From Lewinellaceae bacterium (GTDB taxonomy: Bacteria > Bacteroidota > Bacteroidia > Chitinophagales > Saprospiraceae), in contig JACJXW010000004.1 of assembly GCA_020636405.1 (NCBI GenBank), positions 1,798,001-1,862,000 of the forward strand: a DNA stretch of 64,000 bases, in the 5' to 3' direction. Each line of letters opens with the position of its first letter. The stretch's first letter is position 1. The notes under the pieces were generated by a model. The model was not told the origin of the DNA. It saw only the letters and a program-made list of their open reading frames with translations, and made no database searches. A program made the position numbers and the translations under genes. Positions 58,145-64,000 of this stretch are shown one piece after another.

Positions 58145-60667
58145 ATGCTGCAAACTTCAACAATGCGCCAGTGGGGGGCAATCAGCCTGGTCTTACTTTT
58201 GGTTTTGGTGGGAATTGCCACTTATCGATTGTGGTGTTACCCCTACCGGGCCGCTGACGCGGTGCCAGGAACAACCGCAGCAGTTTTTAACATTCCTGTC
58301 AAATCTAAGGATTCCGTCAGGGATTCTTTAGAAACCGTAGCATTTTTTAATGCATTCCCCGAATTACAGCAGGACTATTCTACCTTTCAGTCTTTTTTCC
58401 GGCAAGCGGGCGGCCCTATACCCGTAGATGCAGAATGGATGGTTCAGAACCTTGGGGCCGGCGAGTTGGCCCTTTCTCTGGCAGTGGAGGCGCCCTCTTT
58501 CCCACTGGAAAAAGCCTTATCTGTCTATCAGAGTGAAACGACCCTTTTCCGTGGAGAGCCGATATGGCATCTTTCTTTGCCGGAGGGGGGCATGCTGGCC
58601 CTGGCCCGGTATCGCAATCTTCTTTTACTGGGGCGGTTGCCTTTGCAGGTGGAGGCCAGCCTGTCCCAGCTCAAAGAGGGCCTTTCCGATTGGTCAGTAC
58701 CTCGGTTTAGTGGTTCCCGGCATCTTTATCTGCGGGTCGACAATCTTTCAGAGCTGGGCTCTGGTATTTGGGCTCCTCCATTACGGGACGCCCTGAGGCG
58801 GTTCGAACCCTATTGTGAAGGGCTGAACCTGTCTTTTGAAAAAAAAGGGGACACTCTTGATATCCACGGAACGGTTGATGGCCGGCGCCCCGCCTCGCGG
58901 CATAACGGCCAGGTACAAGTATCGGATGGGGCCTTGCTCAATTACCTGCCCGATAACCTGGCCTGGTGTTTCCGTAAATCGCTGGACAGCATTCCCCATG
59001 CCGGCCCGGGCATTGGCGGCTATCTGGCGTCTCTGGCCGGCACTGAGCTGGCCTTCGCTTCCATGGCACTGCCCGGTAGTGAGGCTGAAAACCAGTTTTT
59101 GCTCCTCTCTATACGCCCCGATGTTGATGCCCAAAGCCGTCTTGACGGGCTGGTTAAAGAACTCGGCGCACTGGAATCCTATAACTACAAGTCTTTCCAG
59201 ATCGTCCGGCTCAGAGCAGACACTCTGCTGCGCCCTCTGGGTTTCGAAATGGCCAACCCTTTCTTTACGGTACTGGGGGATTACGTCGCCTTTTCTACTT
59301 CAAAGGTAGTTTTGGAACAAATGGCCAGCAGCCTTCTGGCAGGTAAGACGCTGGTGCAGGACGAGTCGTTCCTGAGGTTGTGGGCCAGCCTGCACCCAGG
59401 GCGCCAAACCGTTTGGGCCTTTTCCAATACCAACCTGCTGCGCTTGCGCCTGCCTGCTTATTTCGAACAGCAGAAAGAATCCATAGCAGGGCTTCTTAGC
59501 TCCTTCGAAGCCATGATGGTGATGCTGGAGCCGGACGGCAGCATTTCAGGGAGGATATTGCCCAAAGACAGTGGTACGGCCAAACCTGCCTCTGGCATGG
59601 CCTGGATTGTCAACCTGGATACTACTGCCGTCTCCGCGGTACAGCACTTTCCCCTCGACGGCGGCCAGCAAGGGTTTCTCGTTCAGGATCAGGCCCACGC
59701 CCTCTACCTGATCTCGGTCAAGGGAGAGCGCCTGTGGAAGCGTCCTTTGGAAGAGCCGGTGATAGGAGGCATCGCCTACCTGCCCTCATCGCGGCAGGGG
59801 CGCCAGAGGATGGCCTTCTCCACAGCGGAGAAAATACATGTGCTGAACGCCAGGGGAGAGCCGGCCACCAACTTCCCGGTGGCCCTGCCGGCGCCGGCGA
59901 GCAGCCCTTTGATGGCGGTAGATTTTGAGGGCCAGCAACGCTATCATTTTTTCGTCGCTTGTGAGAACGGGATGATCTACGGCTATGATTACAGAGGGCT
60001 CCCTATGGAGGGCTGGAGCCCCCAGGAGAAACTGGATAGCCTGGTGCGACAGCCGATGGTGCACTTTCAGAAGGACAATAAGGACTACATCATTGCCCTG
60101 AGTGAGGCGGGCACACTTCATGTTTTTGGAAGGGATGGAAGTTATCGTTTTGATCCGGTAAAGACCGGCGCCAGCTTCCGGTCGCCGCCTTTCTTTCAGG
60201 CCGAGGGCGAGATCGAACGCATAGCTCTGGGGGATGACCGGGGGTTGGGGCATATCGTTAGCCTTCAGGGAGATTATTTCCGCATCAAACTGATGCCGGA
60301 ACTGGGGGAGGGGACGCGTTTCCTGTTTGTCAACCTGACGGGTGATGAGCGCAAAGACTACGTTGCCTACCGGGGAGAAGAACTGGTCGTGCGTTATTAC
60401 GATGGACTGAAGTTGGTGACGCACTTTTCCGAAACCCTCGACCTGCCTGTAGACACGGCTTTCCTGCTTTCCTTTTCAGGCAAGGAAGCCATCGGCATCC
60501 TTCACCGGCAGGACAGAAAGGCAACGCTTCTGGATGCGGAAGGGGCGCCCGTGCCGGGTTTCCCCCTGGCTGCCGATGTACCTTTTACCATGGCCCCTCA
60601 GCCTGAGGGGGGACAAATGATCGTTACCGGATATGGGGCCAGCGTTTATGCCTACCGGCAGTATTGA
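58145..60667 (+). CDS. Large membrane-anchored protein with probable C-terminal beta-propeller, unknown function
   Basis: 841 residues from ATG 58145; the frame is open from 58085 and a further ATG lies at 58163. One N-terminal membrane helix (WGAISLVLLLVLVGIATY) is followed by a 480-residue alpha/beta region resembling DUF3352-type proteins (QSRLDGLVKELGALESYNYKSFQIVRL, YVAFSTSKVVLEQMASSL). From about 490 on, short repeats such as LYLISVKGERLWKRPLEEPVIGGI and IYGYDYRGLPMEGWSP suggest a PQQ/WD-like propeller. No catalytic motif was seen. It may be a periplasmic scaffold or sensor. Confidence 0.65.
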   Translation: MLQTSTMRQWGAISLVLLLVLVGIATYRLWCYPYRAADAVPGTTAAVFNIPVKSKDSVRDSLETVAFFNAFPELQQDYSTFQSFFRQAGGPIPVDAEWMVQNLGAGELALSLAVEAPSFPLEKALSVYQSETTLFRGEPIWHLSLPEGGMLALARYRNLLLLGRLPLQVEASLSQLKEGLSDWSVPRFSGSRHLYLRVDNLSELGSGIWAPPLRDALRRFEPYCEGLNLSFEKKGDTLDIHGTVDGRRPASRHNGQVQVSDGALLNYLPDNLAWCFRKSLDSIPHAGPGIGGYLASLAGTELAFASMALPGSEAENQFLLLSIRPDVDAQSRLDGLVKELGALESYNYKSFQIVRLRADTLLRPLGFEMANPFFTVLGDYVAFSTSKVVLEQMASSLLAGKTLVQDESFLRLWASLHPGRQTVWAFSNTNLLRLRLPAYFEQQKESIAGLLSSFEAMMVMLEPDGSISGRILPKDSGTAKPASGMAWIVNLDTTAVSAVQHFPLDGGQQGFLVQDQAHALYLISVKGERLWKRPLEEPVIGGIAYLPSSRQGRQRMAFSTAEKIHVLNARGEPATNFPVALPAPASSPLMAVDFEGQQRYHFFVACENGMIYGYDYRGLPMEGWSPQEKLDSLVRQPMVHFQKDNKDYIIALSEAGTLHVFGRDGSYRFDPVKTGASFRSPPFFQAEGEIERIALGDDRGLGHIVSLQGDYFRIKLMPELGEGTRFLFVNLTGDERKDYVAYRGEELVVRYYDGLKLVTHFSETLDLPVDTAFLLSFSGKEAIGILHRQDRKATLLDAEGAPVPGFPLAADVPFTMAPQPEGGQMIVTGYGASVYAYRQY

Positions 60668-60959
60668 CGGCCAGGAGAGAACAGACATGCCCGTTCAGGC
60701 GTTTATTAACAGGTAGATCGGCTAGAAATACCGTCAAATCTTCCCATCTTTGTCTGGTACCCCCAATTATGACACTTCCGTGTATCAGGATGAAAACAAA
60801 AAGGGCTATTCCAACGTATCTGAAAAGGTAGTCCGTCCGGTAGCACGATTGCTAATGCCCCCTGCTCCGGGAAACCAGGCTGTTGGCCGAGTAATGGTCT
60901 TGAAAGGGTGTCTTCCGGCCGTTCCTTCCGTCTAAAGGCATAGTAGAAAAAAGAGTAGA
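60668..60959. other. Long leader region upstream of terC
   Basis: About 290 bases without a credible gene. A CATCTTTG near 60747, one base from a -7 element, would give a leader of about 205 nt before terC. TerC-family genes are often under manganese (yybP-ykoY) riboswitches, but I could not find that motif's conserved parts here. Confidence 0.35.
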
Positions 60960-62003
60960 ATGGTAATCTGGATTGGATTTTTAATTTTAGTTTTCATCTT
61001 GCTTGCTCTCGACCTGGGAGTTTTCAATAAAACACCGCATTCCATAACCGCCCGGGAAGCAATGGGGTGGACAGGCCTCTGGGTTACTTTGTCTTTAATT
61101 TTCAGCATTTTTGTCTTTTTTGCCTATCAGAATAATTGGGTGCCGAACGCCGATAAGTTGAGTGGCCAGGCTGCTGTTTTAAAATACCTTACCGGATACC
61201 TGGTGGAGCAGTCTCTGAGCATGGACAACATCTTTGTCATTGCTATGATCTTTGCCTATTTTAAGGTGCCCCGTCAATACCAGCACCGCGTTCTTTTCTG
61301 GGGCATCCTCGGAGCCCTCTTTTTTCGTGGAGTAATGATCGGCCTGGGTGTGGTGCTCATCAAGAGATTTGGCTGGCTCACTTATGTTTTCGGTGTATTC
61401 CTGCTGTATTCGGCCTATAAGATGTGGACCACCCACGAGGGTGTTCATCCCAACAAGAATCCGGTAATCAATTGGGTGAAGCGTTTTTTTCCGGTGATCA
61501 AGAATTTCGAAGGGGAGCACTTTTTCGTGCGCAGGCGCCATATTCTGGCGGCTACGCCCCTCTTCATTGCGCTTCTCGTAGTGGAGACCACTGATATCAT
61601 GTTCGCTTTTGACAGTATTCCCGCCATTTTTGCTATTACTACCGATCCTTTTCTGGTATTTACCTCCAATATCTTTGCCATTCTGGGCCTGCGGTCCCTG
61701 TATTTTGTACTGGCCTCGATTATTGATAAGTTCAGATACTTACAACATGCCCTGGTGTTCATCCTGGCCTATGTAGGGGTGAAAATGCTGCTGGTCCACC
61801 ACGTTGAAATACCGGAATGGCTGTCGTTGGCGGTCATCGCGCTGTCTCTGGGGGTTGGCGTGCTGGCATCCGTTCGGGGAAAAACATGGCAGGAGAAGAA
61901 GGCAGAAAAGGAGGAAGGCGCTCAGCCTGAGGAGAACGAATCGCTCCCTTCCAGCGGCTCACCACCGCAAATGGGTAAATCAAAAATCCGTGCAGGTTCT
62001 TGA
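60960..62003 (+). CDS. TerC family integral membrane protein
   Basis: 347 residues with nine helices. TerC hallmarks: LALDLGVFNKTPHSITAREAMGWTG (about 15-40), EQSLSMDNIFVIAMIFAYFKVP with the Asp-Asn site (about 82-104), and LFIALLVVETTDIMFAFDSIPAIFAIT with TTDIxFAxDS. A basic/acidic tail follows helix 9. Members export manganese or other metals, often serving exoproteins, or give tellurite resistance. The gene is not with other ter genes, so a metal-efflux role is more likely than tellurite. Confidence 0.93.
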   Translation: MVIWIGFLILVFILLALDLGVFNKTPHSITAREAMGWTGLWVTLSLIFSIFVFFAYQNNWVPNADKLSGQAAVLKYLTGYLVEQSLSMDNIFVIAMIFAYFKVPRQYQHRVLFWGILGALFFRGVMIGLGVVLIKRFGWLTYVFGVFLLYSAYKMWTTHEGVHPNKNPVINWVKRFFPVIKNFEGEHFFVRRRHILAATPLFIALLVVETTDIMFAFDSIPAIFAITTDPFLVFTSNIFAILGLRSLYFVLASIIDKFRYLQHALVFILAYVGVKMLLVHHVEIPEWLSLAVIALSLGVGVLASVRGKTWQEKKAEKEEGAQPEENESLPSSGSPPQMGKSKIRAGS

Positions 62004-62018
62004 AGACATAGGGCAAAA

Positions 62019-62077
62019 ACATGAGTCATCCCGAATTTTTCAATTCGTGTATTTCGAAAATTCGGGATGACTCATGT
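62019..62077. terminator. Perfect 21-bp inverted repeat after terC
   Basis: The arms ACATGAGTCATCCCGAATTTT and its exact reverse complement flank a 17-base loop (62040-62056). It is 15 bases past the terC stop. There is no T tract on the plus strand, but the minus strand has TTTTT after it, so it may end transcripts from either side or be a dispersed palindromic element. The CATCCCGAA..TTCGGGATG core also occurs at 2259-2293. Confidence 0.6.
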
Positions 62078-63100
62078 GAATCAGGGGCCAAAGAGCCCTG
62101 AAAGGGCCGGAAGGCAGACAGCTTATACGATACTTTTGATACGGAGGAATGTGCGATTTTTGACGTGCGATGTGCGATTTTTGATGGGGCCCTTTGGGAA
62201 CAGCCCTTTCGCCCGCCCTACATCGAAAATCAAACATCATAAATCAAACATCAAAAATCAAAAGAGCTTGCCGGATCCCTGCCTCCATCAGCCGCCATTT
62301 AGCCTCTGATTCGCATAAGTCATGCGTATCAGAGGTTAAAAAGAGCCATGAACGGTTCGGGTTAGAAAAAATCAGCCGGAGGATGCGGCACTTTTGATAC
62401 GGAGGAATGTGCGATTTTTGACGTGCGATGTGCGATTTTTGATGGGGCTCTTTAGGAGCAGCCCTTTCGCCCGCCCTACATCGAAAATCAAACATCATAA
62501 ATCAAACATCATAAATCAAAAGAGCTTGCCGGATCCCTGCCTCCATCAGCCGCCCTTTAGCCTCTGATTCGCATAAGTCATGCGTATCAGAGGTTAAAAA
62601 GAGCCATGAACGGTTCGGGTTAGAAAAAATCAGCCGGAGGATGCGGCACTTTTGATACGGAGGAATGTGCGATTTTTGACGTGCGATGTGCGATTTTTGA
62701 TGGGGCTCTTTGGGAGCAGCCCTTTCGCCCGCCCTACATCGAAAATCAAACATCATAAATCAAACATCATAAATCAAAAGAGCTTGCCGGATCCCTGCCT
62801 CCATCAGCCGCCCTTTAGCCTCTGATTCGCATAAGTCATGCGTATCAGAGGTTAAAAAGAGCCATGAACGGTTCGGGTTAGAAAAAATCAGCCGGAGGAT
62901 GCGGCACTTTTGATACGGAGGAATGTGCGATTTTTGACGTGCGATGTGCGATTTTTGATGGGGCTCTTTAGGAGCAGCCCTTTCGCCCGCCCTACATCGA
63001 AAATCAAACATCATAAATCAAACATCATAAATCAAAAGAGCTTGCCGGATCCCTGCCTCCATCAGCCGCCCTTTAGCCTCTGATTCGCATAACTCATGTG
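62060..63100. repeat. Tandem array of 258-bp repeats, about four copies
   Basis: AGAGCTTGCC recurs at 62263, 62521, 62779 and 63037, exactly 258 bases apart, and the three central units are almost identical. Each holds a CCTCTGAT-x-CGCAT/ATGCG-x-ATCAGAGG hairpin and a heptamer-built stem GATTTTTGATG/CATCGAAAATC around a GC-rich loop. The first unit is degenerate and 10 bp short; ACTCATGTG marks both ends (62070 and 63092) where inner copies read AGTCATGCG. Each unit contains a spurious 84-codon frame. No spacers, so not CRISPR. Confidence 0.9.
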
Positions 63101-63184
63101 TCCGTTCATCGTGCGGCGGGCATGGGGGAATAGGAGCAGGAAAGAAACGGAGGGGTGATTACCTGCCACTGCTCCGGCCCTCCT

Positions 63185-63568
63185 TCATTTTCTCGAATGC
63201 AGAGCGATCCGGTTACCTTCCGTATCCCGTATGACGGCCATGTAGCCATAATCTTCCGAGATCTGGGTCCTGGGAACGAGGATCTTGCCGCCGTTAGGCT
63301 CTACTCTGGCAAGCTCGTTGCTCAGGTCGCCCGAAGGAGCAGTGAAGTAGATCAGTATCCCGTCCATGGAGGGAGTATAGGCCTCTTTGTGATAGACCAA
63401 AGTGCCGGGAGAGCCGATCCCGTCTTCCCGGGAAGGGAACCACGCCATATCAAGAGGCCCCAGGTGGTGGCGCTCCAGTTGATAGCCGAATACGGCTTCG
63501 TAGAATTTTATCGCCCTTTCCATATCAGTGGTTGGGACTTCAAACCAGCCGACTACGTTTTTATCCAT
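63185..63568 (-). CDS. VOC superfamily (glyoxalase/bleomycin-resistance-like) protein
   Basis: 127 residues, one VOC unit with two beta-alpha-beta-beta-beta halves: VVGWFEVPTTDMERAIKFYEAVFGYQLE at the start and GGKILVPRTQISEDYGYMAVIRDTEGNRIALHSRK at the end. Possible metal ligands are sparse (His near the start of strand 4; Glu in the final EGNRIALHS). Reaction unknown; close relatives are annotated only as lactoylglutathione lyase-like. It follows the UmuD-like gene by 26 bases on the same strand. Confidence 0.9.
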   Translation of the reverse strand: MDKNVVGWFEVPTTDMERAIKFYEAVFGYQLERHHLGPLDMAWFPSREDGIGSPGTLVYHKEAYTPSMDGILIYFTAPSGDLSNELARVEPNGGKILVPRTQISEDYGYMAVIRDTEGNRIALHSRK

Positions 63569-63594
63569 GGTGATGAGTTTTAAGTTTCAAGGGT

Positions 63595-64000
63595 TCAAAC
63601 CCGAATCACATCCTTCACAACCCCCCAAATAGTAAAGTCTGTGTCCGGTTCAATTTCTTCTATACCTTCATCGGACTCCACAGCGGGCATATCATCAACG
63701 ATCTTCAGCCGGCGGATGGTGAATTCCCCTTCAAGATAAGCAATAATGACGTCTCTGTGCCGGGGGCTAACCTGCCGGTCAACAATGGCAATATCTCCAG
63801 GCGAATAGCCGGCTTCGGCGAGGCTGTCGTCTGTGAGGTGAACGAAAAAGGTATTACCCGGATGGCGGATCAGCGCCCGGCTAAGGTCCAGCCGCATGAA
63901 GTTAAACTCTTCCCCCGGAATGGGAAAGTTGAGCGGGTTGCCTTCCTCCACTTGCATGTAAGGCGTCATATCACTGAGGCTGACTACCGGTACGGTCTGA
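63595..64000 (-). CDS. UmuD/LexA-like S24 protein with Lys-to-Arg change, start uncertain at window edge
   Basis: An ATG at 63969 gives 124 residues, but the frame is open to the window edge, so the true start may lie beyond it. The sequence aligns with UmuD throughout: FPIPGEEFNFMRLDLSRALIRHP, HLTDDSLAEAGYSPGDIAIVD with the nucleophile Ser49, and GEFTIRRL. The general-base lysine of UmuD (GEFTVKKL) is Arg86 here, and no Cys/Ala-Gly cleavage site precedes FPIPG. It may be unable to cleave itself. UmuC does not follow; a VOC gene does. Confidence 0.8.
   Translation of the reverse strand, partial: QTVPVVSLSDMTPYMQVEEGNPLNFPIPGEEFNFMRLDLSRALIRHPGNTFFVHLTDDSLAEAGYSPGDIAIVDRQVSPRHRDVIIAYLEGEFTIRRLKIVDDMPAVESDEGIEEIEPDTDFTIWGVVKDVIRV

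Noticed and set aside
60750..60935. 61-codon plus-strand frame before terC
   Set aside because: No family resemblance, and it lies in what is more likely the terC leader.
60668..60959. yybP-ykoY or cobalamin riboswitch before terC
   Set aside because: Some short GC-rich words look suggestive, but none of the conserved blocks of these families could be placed in order.
62244..63014. Three 84-codon open frames in tandem on the minus strand (62244-62498, 62502-62756, 62760-63014)
   Set aside because: They are a by-product of the 258-bp repeat, whose length is a multiple of three. The translation runs through heptamer repeats and hairpins and has no protein-like features.
62060..63100. CRISPR array
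   Set aside because: The repeated unit is 258 bp with no variable spacers, and no cas genes are present.

Overview
The window reads as a chromosomal segment of a Bacteroidota bacterium, most likely from the Saprospiria/Lewinella-like branch (inference from gene content; there is no rRNA to confirm it). The signs are a SusC/SusD pair, proteins with type IX secretion (T9SS) and gliding-motility C-terminal domains, DUF1573, an alternative complex III (ACIII) respiratory operon, and promoters of the phylum's TTG-N19..21-TAnnTTTG type.

Layout. 1-2046 is the N-terminal part of a large secreted adhesin-like protein that runs off the left edge. 2342-6554 is a SusD/SusC outer-membrane uptake pair. 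6978-16925, all on the minus strand, encodes a complete reductive pyrimidine breakdown route: dihydropyrimidine dehydrogenase PreA/PreT, dihydropyrimidinase, beta-ureidopropionase, a nucleobase permease, a beta-amino-acid aminotransferase and a CoA-acylating (methyl)malonate-semialdehyde dehydrogenase. A fused 2-oxoacid dehydrogenase E1 lies upstream. Most spacers of this cluster carry low-complexity heptamer repeats or inverted repeats. 19812-35990 is a mixed block: DUF1573, YaaA, penicillin acylase, UbiD-type decarboxylase, trans-3-hydroxy-L-proline dehydratase, a T9SS-sorted esterase, a cytochrome c, an ECF sigma/Hsp20 group and a T9SS type B protein. thyA is at 36223-37128.

37396-55094 is the respiratory core: actABCDEF, then cytochrome oxidase coxB-coxA-ctaB, two subunit III genes and subunit IV, a terminator, and a Sco-like / DUF420 / CPMC-protein group. 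Electrons would pass from menaquinol through ACIII to a cytochrome c and on to the aa3-type oxidase. Two related palindromes precede actA and coxB, which suggests joint control. CoxB carries a C-terminal OmpA-like peptidoglycan-binding domain, an unusual fusion and the most striking protein in the window.

55105-64000 holds a PLP decarboxylase, small secreted or membrane proteins, a large protein with a probable beta-propeller, TerC, a roughly 1-kb array of 258-bp tandem repeats, a VOC protein and a UmuD-like protein whose catalytic lysine is replaced by arginine. No tRNA, rRNA, CRISPR array, transposase or phage gene was seen.
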